Source: Coriaria nepalensis (Eukaryota; Streptophyta; Magnoliopsida; Cucurbitales; Coriariaceae). Taken from it: 64,000 bases of DNA. Shown piece by piece: positions 12,601-24,729 of the stretch. The notes below the pieces were generated by a model. It ran no database searches. It was given only the letters and a program-made list of their open reading frames with translations, and was not told the DNA's origin. The stretch's first letter is position 1; each line of letters begins with the position of its first letter. The stretch lies in NCBI GenBank assembly GCA_027186245.1, contig CP114498.1, positions 6,145,501 through 6,209,500 of the forward strand, read 5' to 3'. Both the position numbers and the translations under genes were made by a program.

Positions 12601-12975
12601 GTAGGTGGTGGCATGGGCATAAGGGGGTATGGAGTTATGAATCAACAACCCATGGGCATGAATCAACAACCCATGGGCATGGGCATGAATCAACAACCCA
12701 TGGGCATGGGCATGAATCAACAACCCATGGGCATGGGCATCAATCAACAACCCATGGGCATGGGCATCAATCAACAACCCATGGGCATGGGCATCAATCA
12801 ACAACCCATGGGCATGGGCATCAATCAACAACCCATGGGCATGGGCATGGGTATGGGTCAAGGAGTTCAGATGCAACCATCAACCGGATCTAACATACCA
12901 AGTAGTTACAACAACCCCATGATGAATCAGGGCAGTTATGCACCTCAACAACCATATGGCGGTGGTTATAGATAA
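6637..12975 (+). CDS. EPSIN2: Clathrin interactor EPSIN2/EPSIN3-like (ENTH-domain adaptor)
   Basis: Coding exons: 6637-6671, 6874-6925, 7204-7283, 7364-7442, 7706-7789, 7924-8069, 8488-8883, 9261-9302, 9459-9554, 9642-9799, 10231-10409, 11275-12244 and 12368-12975. They sum to 2925 nt (974 aa) and stay in frame. Residues 1 to about 160 form the ENTH domain ([11 protein letters not shown] start, [48 protein letters not shown]), which binds phosphoinositides. An Arg/Asp/Gly/Tyr-rich acidic-basic segment follows in exon 7. The long unstructured part has [11 protein letters not shown] and NPF-type motifs and the plant-epsin block [16 protein letters not shown] plus KTNPLADIG. The C-terminus is a Met/Gly-rich repeat. 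The family links clathrin and coat adaptors to membranes in Golgi, vacuolar and plasma-membrane traffic. Domain order and the Met-Gly tail match Arabidopsis EPSIN2; the choice between EPSIN2 and EPSIN3 is by recall. Exon 5 uses the weak donor GTTATT. Confidence 0.93.
7495..7535. repeat. Poly-C/(CA)n microsatellite in epsin intron 4
   Basis: A run of about 20 C follows GCCCGG, and then AACACACACACACAC. It is an intron length-variation site. The proline-rich frame read across it ([14 protein letters not shown]) is an artefact of the repeat. Confidence 0.95.
10731..10867. mobile_element. Tourist-like MITE in epsin intron 11
   Basis: The ends are inverted: left GGCTTTATTTAG and right CCAAATAGAGCC. 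They are flanked by TTA on both sides (10728-10730 and 10868-10870), the 3-bp duplication typical of PIF/Harbinger-type MITEs. It is 137 bp long, has no coding capacity, and lies inside the intron between 10409 and 11275. Confidence 0.65.
12637..12846 (+). repeat. 27-bp coding minisatellite of the epsin C-terminus
   Basis: One 21-bp unit (MNQQPMG) is followed by seven 27-bp units coding (M/I)NQQPMGMG. The first three full units start with ATG and the last four with ATC, so the array grew by local duplication of two variants. The repeat is in frame and length changes by whole units keep the frame. The opposite strand is also open through the array (HAHGLLI repeats), which is a by-product of the unit sequence. 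Confidence 0.97.
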
Positions 12976-13400
12976 GAGTAAGCTTTCTTTTTTCTTTTGT
13001 ATCACAAGAGAGGGGTAATTATTACGCAATACATTTTTCTCATGAGACGATGAAGATCTGGGATAGGAGAGCCGAGACCCACTCGTGTTACCTACCGTAT
13101 GAAGGGATTACTTGATAGTGCAAAGAGGGGGCAAAGCTTCTGTTACCTTTTCAATCTTATTGTAATTTTTGAGAGAAAGCGGCGCCAGCCTTGTTCATTG
13201 CTCACCTTTTGCTTTCTATTGTCATTCTTTGTGGATTTGGCAACAACTGAGAGCTCTCTTTCTCTGCAAGTTGTGCTTCTGGTTTGTTAAATTCGTGTCT
13301 GGTTTTAGGGGTAACCTTTTCGCGGTTATTATTATTATTTTTTTCCTTCCTTATATTTGTAATTTGTCTGAATATACAGAATTTGAGCAATAAAATAATA
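12976..13400 (+). other. Epsin 3' UTR with polyadenylation signal
   Basis: After the stop codon the sequence is T-rich and has an AATAAA within GAGCAATAAAATAATAATAG near 13388-13395, a plausible poly(A) signal. Small frames in 13099-13393 are UTR shadows. Confidence 0.6.
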
Positions 13401-15480
13401 ATAGTTCTGTAACTTCTTTTCTCTTCTTCATTTATGTGTATTTCGTTGGTGGCTTTTCAAGTTTGGCTGCCCTTTCTGCTCATAAGGCCTCTCTCCTACC
13501 TGAAGCGGCTTCTGATGGTTTAAATTAGCCAAAGTTGTCACCAAGAAAGCTATAAGAAAAACAAAAAAAGCAAACATAGACCATATTGAATACCAATTCG
13601 TGATATTGGTAGATTTGGAAACCAGATTTGAAATATTTACGAATATATTTTTTTTTAAATGATATTTCTATCCATATATTTGCATGTGAAGTTATATGAA
13701 AATAGTTTTTTAGATACGACAAATTCCCGTGAATATGAATGCATTTGGTATTATGATAGTAGAAAAAATGATAAAACTGAAAAAATATTTTAATATATAA
13801 TCCTCAAATCGGGATTAAAAAAAAAACAAACTATTATTTAACCTATGTACTAATTATCCGGTATTAATTTATCGAGTTTTTAATGTATATTATGTACAAA
13901 GTTCCATATTCATAAATTCTCTGTTGTGAATCCATGTCTGCAAAAGTTCACAATGGTATGCCTTCAATAATCGACTTCTCAATTCATATAACAAGAGCTT
14001 CCTCATGTAAAAGAACATCCTTTTTCCAGACACTTGTGATTCTAGTTACTCCAAAAAGACTTGAGTTCTATCGTCTATTGTATCGTTGAAATCCAGCAAT
14101 AGTTTACCTCCAACTTCCTCGGGCCGCATCATTCAATAATGCTTTGATATTCTTTTGAAGAGTTTTTGAAATACTATAAGAAAATGGATACCCGGAACTA
14201 TATTTGTTACTCCTTCCAAGAATCAGCCTGTTTTAAAACAAAGAAAAAAAAAAAAAAACTATTAACCAAAAGGAAAAGAATAATATATAAAAATAAAAAG
14301 AAAAGATTTTATCCGTGCACTGACGGGAATCCGAACATCAAGTCTCTCGAATCCATCTCTTCCAATAATTTTTATTCTCAAAGTGCGAGACCAGATACCA
14401 GGAAAGGCACCCCTAGAGCCATCTGCACCATGTTACTGTAGACATCAGGTGATAACACTTCAACAATGGGTTCTTGAGGACTTTGACCTCTCTCCACTGA
14501 ATCGTCTTGAACTCTCTCTGGTAAACTGTTTGCGCTACTGCCCACTGACAAATATAACTTTTCACTTTTTTAGGATTTTTAAACAAGCAGAGAAAATTAG
14601 TAATGATACCTATCAAATTTTTGGGTGACATTCTCACTTCTTTCTTTTTTTTTTAAGTAAAAAAGTGAGTTGATTAATTTTTCTCTCCAGTTGAATATGT
14701 TGATTTCTGAAAACGGAAGTTGAATGATTCTTACATTAAAATTTAACTATTATAGTTTATATACTAGACTATACACAGAAGCATTCTATTCTAATTTTAA
14801 TTATAGTATACAATCTCAATTTCTATAAATTAAGAGATAATATCTCTAATTATTTAATAAGCAATAACTTCTCTAATTAAAAAATTCTCTAATATTTCAA
14901 TAAATTTATCAAACTTAGTCTTGTGAAACTCTTCGGTAAATATATGTTTGCAACTTGTTCTTATGTAGGAATGTATTATATATACACCCACACATTCTTC
15001 TAATTTTTCTTTAATAAAGTGTCAATTTTCACGTGTTTGGTTCTATCATTCTGTAATGGATTATGAGAAATATCAAGTGTCGCTTTGTTATCACAATAGA
15101 GTTTCTTAAGTGTAAGACTTGAGACCTTGAAGTAGTTCTCTTAGCCATAGTAGTTCACATATTCCAAGAGGAACAGCTCTAAGTCCAATTTCAGCGCTAC
15201 TTCTTGTAATCACTATCTGTTTTTTGCTCCTCTATATAATTAGATTTTCACCAATATAAGTATAATAATCTGAAGTTGACCGTCTGTCCATCACACTACT
15301 TGAAGAGCCCCATATTCTTCATGTTAATCAACGATTATTACAATATAAAATAATCCTATCACATATTTTATTCCACTTAAATTGAGATAATTGTTTCTTC
15401 AACGTAGTGCCCAAATGCGAAAAATAATTCAATTAGAACTAAGGATTTTTATTGAAATAATTTTGAAATCTATATATATG
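13401..15480. other. Intergenic, AT-rich, no confident gene
   Basis: No family-recognisable protein is seen. The only suggestive piece is a minus-strand open stretch near 14378-14531, listed separately. The rest is AT-rich, with a poly-A tract near 14245 and scattered short direct repeats. Confidence 0.6.
14378..14531 (-). pseudogene. Possible orphan terminal exon, unidentified
   Basis: Read on the minus strand after an acceptor-like CGCAAACAG, about 46 codons are open (LPERVQDDSVERGQSPQEP, then LSPDVYSNMVQMALGVP, FLVSGLAL) and end at TGA. The composition is protein-like, with an acidic linker and a hydrophobic end, and GAATAAAAATT follows the stop. I do not recognise the family and see no clear upstream exon on this strand. 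It may be a fragment carried by a transposon or chance. Confidence 0.2.
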
Positions 15481-15484
15481 GGAG

Positions 15485-16495
15485 AAAATTATGATTAATC
15501 CAAAACTTTACATAAATTATGATGAACTTCAAAACATATTATAATTAGAATGAACTAAAAAATCAAACTTATATTAACTTTTATAATGATAATGAACACA
15601 CCATACCTAAATTATATCAATTTTTTTAATAGGTTGGTTACTCACCATTAACCCGACCTAATTCAACCTATAAGTTTTAAAAAATAAATTTTTATTTTAA
15701 AATTGATCCTTAAGTAATATAAATTAATTTAACTCTATCTTACCCTAATGTTTTCATTTCTTCCAAACACCCCCCCCCCCCAAAAAAATAGAAGCTCAAT
15801 TCCATTTCTCCCAAAAATTTGAAATTCGTCCAGATTTCTTCAAGAGAACCTGATTGAAATAATCAGAATTCTTCGTAAGAACACGATCAAAATAACCTAA
15901 TTTTTCCACTAGAAATCGATTGAAAAAGTATGGATTCTTCCTGAGAAATCGATCTAAATGACTACACATAACAAATTCTTCACTTGAAGAACTGAGCCTA
16001 ATGGATCTGGGGTCTTCGCTCAAACAACTGAGACCAAATCTTATTCAGGTTCTTCGCACGAAGAACTTGATCAAATTTGGTTCTCATGCAAGAACTCGGA
16101 TCGAATCGAACTGGGTTCTCACGCTAGAACTCAAATGGAATCGATATGGGTTCTTGCTCGAACCCTAATCAGATTCAATGCATTTTTTTTGTTTTGAAAT
16201 TTTTGGGGAAATTTGGAAGAAATGAAAAAATTAGGATAAAAGATATAAATAAAAATATGAGTGTTTTTAAAAATAATTTTTTATTTAAGTTATCAGTCAG
16301 ATGGGGTCGAATCGAGTTGGGTTAATGGTGAGTGACCAGCCCATTAAAAAAGTTAGGGATCATTATAATTTAGGTTTGAGTTTTGAATGTTTGTTATAGT
16401 TATGAAAGTCTTGGGTGTCTATTATAATATAAGTTTAATTTTCGGGTGTTCATTCTAATTATAGTACATTTTGGACATTTATCATAGTTTACTTT
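15485..16495. mobile_element. Long terminal-inverted-repeat element with palindrome-array core
   Basis: The left arm (about 15485-15715) is matched, inverted, by the right arm (about 16270-16495). Shared blocks include ATAATTAGAATGAAC, AAACTTATATTA and CACTCACCATTAACCC. The arms are about 230 bp and well diverged, as in old non-autonomous Mutator-like or foldback elements. The core holds a row of imperfect palindromes: TTCTTCACTTGAAGAA at 15976, GTTCTTCGCACGAAGAAC at 16049, GTTCTCATGCAAGAAC at 16080, GTTCTCACGCTAGAAC at 16115 and GGGTTCTTGCTCGAACCC at 16148. Most sit 30-35 bp apart. No transposase is present. A 75-codon minus frame in the core is periodic because the DNA is. I could not fix a target duplication. 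Confidence 0.7.
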
Positions 16496-16559
16496 GGGAG
16501 TTCTTACAATACACTAAAAATATTTTTGGACATAATTATTCACGACATCAAGAGGAAGT

Positions 16560-18298
16560 TGACAGTGTAGCTCAGTTTTGGTACCACTACTTCTTCCGCA
16601 TACATCATACCCTCCTGGCAAGTCTGTTAAGGTAACTAGATATATTGTGTACCCTTAGTGCGTTCAACATGAAATGTAAGACGTGATCTTTCTCCCAACA
16701 GATTCAGATAATGATGATGAGAATGAGCCATTGAATATAAGATACATAAGCGTAGATGAAGTCTATCAAAGGTGCAATATTGCACTAATTGAGCTAAGAT
16801 GCTATGAGGAGGCTCAAATTGACTCTAATTGGAAGGAATAAATATTGGATGAACTTGCTATGATCAATAAGAATCATATTTGGATTCTTTTTGACGAACT
16901 TGAGAAGAAGAAGATTATTGGATTGAAATGGATTTTCAAGCTAAAGCTTAATCCCAATGGTTCAATCAATAGATTCAAGGTTCGACTGGTTGTGAAATGC
17001 TACTCTTAACCTTATGGAGTAGACTACAATGATACATTTGCCTTTGTTGCAAGGTTGGATATTATAAGACTTCTAATAGCCTTAGCAACTAGTAAAAGAT
17101 GGTTGATACGCCAACTAGATGTCAAGTTTGCTTTCTTAAATAATATACTTGAAGAGGAAGTTTATGTTGATCAAACTAGAAGGGTTTGAAGTGAAAGGAG
17201 AAGAGGAAAAAGTGTATAAAATGAAGAAGGCCTTAGACGGTTTGAAGCAAGCTCCAAGAGTTTGATATAGCATAATTGACTCTCATCTCTACAATTTTAA
17301 ATTTAGGAGGAGTGAAAGTGATCCAACAATGTACATCAAGCAATTAGGTGAATCATTCCCTATCATATCCCTTTAGATTGATGGTTTTCTAATAATTGGT
17401 GATATGGTTATTATGATTAAAGAATTCAAGAAAGAAATACCGCTTGAATTTGAAATGACAAATATGGGCTTGATGAATTTGTTCTTGGGAATGGAGGTAT
17501 TCCAACTCACAAAAGGGTTTTCATATCTGAGGAGAGATATGCACATGGTTTGATTAAAAAATTCAATATGAACTCAAGCAAAGCCATGAAAATTCGCTGT
17601 CAGCAACAAAGAAGTTTGGAAAAGATGATGGTGTAGAGAGAGTAGATGAAACTTTTTATACAAGTATGATTGAAGGACTAATATACCTCACAACAACTAG
17701 ACCTGATATAATGCATTCAATTGCATATGGGAGAAGCTAAGAGGGTGCTAGGTATTTGAATGCTACTGCAAACTATGAAATTTTGATTAAAAGGAGTGAA
17801 ATGATTCTTGAGGGATATATAGACAGTGATTGGGTAGGTTCTTTAGAAGATTCGAAAAGCACAAGTGGCTTCTGTTTTTCTTTGGGATGAAGCATATTCT
17901 GTTGGAGTTCCAGGAAGTAAGAGATAGTTGCTCAATCTACTGCAGAAGCTGAGTATGTTGCAACTTCATTAGCTTGCAATCATGCAATTTGGTTGAGAAA
18001 GATCTTATGTGATATGGGGTTTGTTCAATCCACAACCACATCCATTCGGTGTGATAGCAGATCAGCTATTGCTATTGCTGAAAATCCTGTTCATTTTGGA
18101 CGAACCAAACATATACTAGTCAAGTTTCACTCAATAAGAGAGAGGGTGAAAAATGGAGAAATCGAATTGATCCATTGTAGTTTAGAGAACCAACTTGCTG
18201 ATGGTTTCATGAAGTCTGTACCTATTCACAAGTTTGAGTATTTCAGAGGTAAAATGGAGGTCATTAGCAACAGGTTCAAAGAGGAGTACTTAAAGTAA
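16560..18298 (+). mobile_element. Copia pol remnant (RT and RNase H)
   Basis: The plus strand in shifting frames reads as copia RT and RNase H. Landmarks are KWIFKLKLNPNGSINRFK (about 16930), GVDYNDTFAFVARLD (about 17020), LIRQLDVKFAFLNN (about 17110), FEMTNMGLMNLFLGMEV-like sequence (about 17450) and an RNase H end at 17993-18298 (CDSRSAIAIAENPVHFGRTKH, ELIHCSLENQLADGF). Many stops and frameshifts make it dead. The RNase H end closely resembles the minus-strand element at 36.5 kb, so both are copies of one family. Confidence 0.88.
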
Positions 18299-18890
18299 GT
18301 GAAGCTTCATGCAAATTCCACTTTTGGCATTAAAGTTGACTTTTTGATTGATGCATCTTTTGGTGTTGACTCCTTTGCAAAATGTTGGTCCTCAACATTT
18401 AGAACATGTGAGAATTGAAATCAGATCGATCAGACAAGTATTGATCAAGTTATGATCGATTCTACTTACGGTTGGTTTTTTCCATGACAACAGATACATT
18501 ACGCAGTTGCTGCTGCTGTTTTGGACGCAAATTCAAGTTACAAACTAGTTTATTATGTCCATCTAGACTTGTTGGAGTTGCTCCCAGTGAAGAAGAAGGG
18601 TCAAATTAGATTATGGTCATTTTTGGTCAAAAAGAAATGCAAGTACATTGTTTTGTGAAGGTTATTATTTTATATTCTTCTCTTGCATCTCAGCCATACT
18701 TATAATTATAAGTAGTGTGAAGAATATTCCATAGGTCTTAGTCTAATAGTTTAAGGGTGTTTTAAATGCTTGTCCATCATTGTACTAGTTAGATTATTGT
18801 TTGTGATATTTAAGCAAGTTTCATTGTTGATCAATATAAGTTATGAAAATTTTCAGAAAAATAGAATCATCTCTTTTGTTTTTCCTCAGG
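18299..18890 (+). mobile_element. Possible LTR of the copia remnant
   Basis: The sequence after the RNase H stop has no coding features. Near 18790-18880 it resembles the end of a copia LTR (GTTTCATTGTTGATCAATATAAG, then a T-rich stretch). No second copy of this LTR was found in the window, so borders and identity are inferred from position only. Confidence 0.35.
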
Positions 18891-18895
18891 TTTAA

Positions 18896-19207
18896 ATGTT
18901 GTTATTCATCGTGCACTTGACTAGCAAAGTTCTTACAAGTTGTTACAATCTTTCCCTGCGGCACATCATCGACTTTAACTTTATTCGTGATCAAGTCTGC
19001 AATGGTGCATTACAGGTTCAGTTTATCTCTAGAAAAGATCAGATTTTTGATCTTCTAACTAAGCCTTTCTGGGGTAAGTGTTTTCAAATTCTGAGTTCCA
19101 AACTCAATGTCCGGGAGCTGTCCTTGAGATTTCCGGGGCATGTAGAGCAATCAGTTCCTAACAACACTGATAAAGTAGAAGAGGTTACAGTGAGATATCC
19201 TTGGTAG
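18896..19207 (+). mobile_element. Second copia RNase H fragment
   Basis: The frame carries IIDFNFIRDQVCNGALQVQF, SRKDQIFDLLTKPFWGKCF and SSKLNVRELSLRFPGHV. These match the copia RNase H end of the type HIxxDFHFVRDxV...LQVxFIxxxDQxADLxTKPL. It differs clearly from the RNase H that ends at 18298, so it belongs to a different copia family lying next to it. It is truncated on the left, where the CDNxGA region is not recognisable. Confidence 0.8.
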
Positions 19208-20244
19208 TTGGAAGGAGCCACTGCCGGATGGTGAATGATGTGTTCAAATATTTTTTTATTTCCTTAAAGTATTATTCTCAGGATATTTAATTTAGATTTC
19301 TCCATGTTCTTTTAGGAACCCCTTTTCCCTGTAATTTCTATAAGAAGCCCAGCCTGTCTGATTTTCAATCAGGTGTAAAATGTAATGCAACTTCATTATT
19401 TTGATAATCCATCTGGCGTTAAACTTATTTTAATATAATATTATGTTTGGTGTAATCACATATTAAAACTTGGCATGAGAATATATATTGACAAGAACAC
19501 CCTCATATATATATTTAACTTAAAATTTTAAATTATCTGGTTATGGCGTCGGTGATACGGTGGATATTTTGGAGCCGACAATGGTGGTGGTGGAGGACAA
19601 TTTGGTGGAAAGTAGCGGTTGTGGTCGCGGCGTGGTGATGGTGGCAGCATCAGGGGTAGAGGGTGAGTGTGGTGGCAATGATGGTGGACAGTGGTAGTGG
19701 CGAAGGGTGATGGTGGTGGTGGGTGTTTGAGGTGGTGGTAGCAGTATCGACAATGGCTGCAGGGTGTAAAATATTAGAATTTCTAGATTGGAATATTAGG
19801 GATAAATCGGTGTAATAGTCATCCTTAATAATACCACACCTCTTCCTACGTCTGTTACGCTAACTACATATACCGTTATTAGGTTGTAACATTTTGTTCT
19901 GTTAATAAATCTGGTTAGGTCTGCCTAATCCCTCATAGAATTGAATCATCTCTATCACACACACATATATAATCATCTCAAACTTCAAAATGATTATAAG
20001 GAGCGGCTCGGCTCGGCTGGGCTGCCCTTGGAGCAACAAGTTTATAATTCTCTATAAAATGGTTGCTTTAAACTTTCCATAAAGTAATTCAATCCTAAAT
20101 GAATATATCATCAATGTTTAAATTTACGAAGGTTTTTTCTCATGATGCAAACAATCCTTCCTCACTTTCCGCTAAATAAAGAAATTAAAACCGTTACAAC
20201 TTCTTTCTTATGAAACTACCATACAATTTCCTTTCCCCTTTCCT
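19208..20244. other. Intergenic with a GGTGGTGG-rich tract
   Basis: 19540-19760 is a GC-rich run of GTGGTGGTGG/GATGGTGG words inside AT-rich DNA. A 70-codon Pro/Thr/Ser minus frame across it is a composition artefact. Similar GGTGGTGATAGC tracts recur near 58770 and 59250. Nothing else is recognised up to the kinase stop codon. Confidence 0.5.
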
Positions 20245-22943
<2,699 letters not shown>

Positions 22944-23349
22944 GGAAGTTGGTTTGTTTAATGGTCAATATGGCCATGAACATTCCATGGGAAGAGAAAG
23001 GAGGGTTGGGGGGGAGTAAGAGAGAGAAAGAGGAATTTTGTTTTTAGGACAAGACAAAAATTAGAAATTTTAGAAAGAGGAGATTATGAGGGGGAGAAAC
23101 ATCCCATGTGTCTGAGATGTTTGAAAACCCGTTATCTGGTATAACGGCTACCGCCATTTTCTTAGGGATCGTTTGGTTTCTACGTGTGAGGTGTCTTTCA
23201 TTTATATTTTCTTTGTTTTCAGTCACCCTTTAAGTAGTCATGATTCCTGTTTACAACGAATATTATATATATTCTTAGGTCATTTCGTTTTATTTTTTAT
23301 TTTTTTTTAGTTGAATGAAATTCTAAATTCCAAGCAGAAGAGAAAAGTA

Positions 23350-23865
23350 AGGTCATGTTTGAATAGAGATTTCAAAACGTATTTTGAAATATACTTTGAA
23401 AAATATATTAGCTATAATTTCATATTCTATAGTAAAATATTTTAACTTTTAATAATTATAAAAAGTATTTTTAAAAATTCAAAAATTATATTTTCAATTT
23501 TTTCAATAATTTATTTTGCCGTTGCCTCCATGCCGGAGAAAATAAAAAATAACATGAAGCTCCATATCTGGATAGAGCTCGATGCTATTTTTCTTTCCCC
23601 AGTAGGGCAACCAGCGGAGACGGCGGGGCGGCAGTGGCGGAGAAGGCAGGATGGCGACGGTAAGAAATTGTACAAGATACTAAAAATATAATTTTAAAAA
23701 TTAGGAGTGTTTTTTATAATTATAATAAGTTAATCAAAAGATACAAATTTGATATGATTTGACATACTTGTCCCTCTTTTTAAATCACAACGCATCATCA
23801 AAATATGTTTTAAAATACAAAACACATTCCAAAATGCCCAGCCAAATAGCTCTCGACATTCTAGA
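23350..23865. mobile_element. Probable MITE or small TIR element
   Basis: The left end (CATGTTTGAATAGAGATTTCAAAACG) and the reversed right end (ATTTGGCTGGGCATTTTGGAATG) are weak inverted repeats. The middle is GC-rich (GGCGGGGCGGCAGTGGCGG). The left half, with GAGATTTCAAAACGTATTTTG and TTTTTAATAATTATAAAA, recurs at 59430-59570, so this is a dispersed repeat. It has no coding capacity. Confidence 0.45.
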
Positions 23866-24279
23866 GAGGACATTTAAATATTTGGTCTCTTTTTGTTGAT
23901 TATCATATTTGTTATATGAGAGCTATACAAAAATTAATGTAGTGGCAATTCTTAGCTTTTTATTACCAAAATAACTAAATCAGCAAGATTAAGTACATGC
24001 AAGTATGTAACTTAACAAGAGAAGTTTTATAATCCCATTTTAGAAGTCCTTAATTATATACCCAACTCTTTTTTATTTGTCTCTCTTATATCAATATACC
24101 AGTTGTGAAAAATGTGTGAAATTGAAACTGGTGGCCCAATATTTGACCCAATTGTTTAAGTCGCTTTTGGGATCGTAACACATGGCATCTCTCTCTACCA
24201 CTTGATCTACCCAAGTCATAAAAGTAGGGGTGTGTATTGTATTAAATTTTAGAGTTCAACTATTTTTTCTTTTAAAAAG

Positions 24280-24725
24280 TCTTGTAGAGGAAGATGAAAT
24301 TTTTGACTTGCAAACCTACTAGAGATCTTTTTTCTAAGTGATGTGGAATGAATTACAACACTCCTCCTGACTTATATGATGGTCATTTTGAAGGCCCAAC
24401 AAGTGACACAATGGGTGAGAGACACTTGTTAATGGAGTGTGGATATATCCACTTAAGGTCTAACTCTAATACCATGATAAATTGATGTGTTCAATAGTTT
24501 CTTCCCCTAAAAATCCTTGTAGAGAAGGATAAAAGTTTTTCGTTATAAACCAATTAGATATCTTCTCCTTGAGCGGTGTGGGACAATTCTAACATTCCCC
24601 CTCACTTGTGAGCTGGTCATTACGAGAGCTCAATAAGTGTCACAATGCATAAGGAGCACTTTACGAAATAGAGTATGAACACATCTACTAAGTTTGTTGT
24701 TGATACCATATTAAGTTAAACCTAT
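24280..24725 (+). repeat. Two tandem copies of a roughly 240-bp repeat
   Basis: The block beginning CTTGTAGAGGAAGATGAA (about 24280) recurs as CTTGTAGAGAAGGATAAA (about 24520). Both copies continue through GTGTGGGACAATTCTAACA/GATGTGGAATGAATTACAACA, a CCTCACTT/CCTGACTT block, GGTCATT, AAGTGTCACAATG and TGATACCATATTAA-like ends. The copies are diverged. The family is unidentified; the layout resembles solo pieces of an LTR or a SINE-like unit seen in other plants. Confidence 0.6.
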
Positions 24726-24729
24726 CTGA

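Noticed and set aside
12463..12876. 137-codon minus-strand frame of HAHGLLI repeats
   Set aside because: It is the opposite strand of the epsin minisatellite; the plus frame is supported by homology and splicing.
15768..15787. Poly-C run next to poly-A within the long-TIR element
   Set aside because: Simple repeat; a telomere-like or regulatory role is not supported.
19541..19753. Pro/Thr/Ser-rich 70-codon minus frame
   Set aside because: Pure composition effect of a GGTGGTGG-rich tract.
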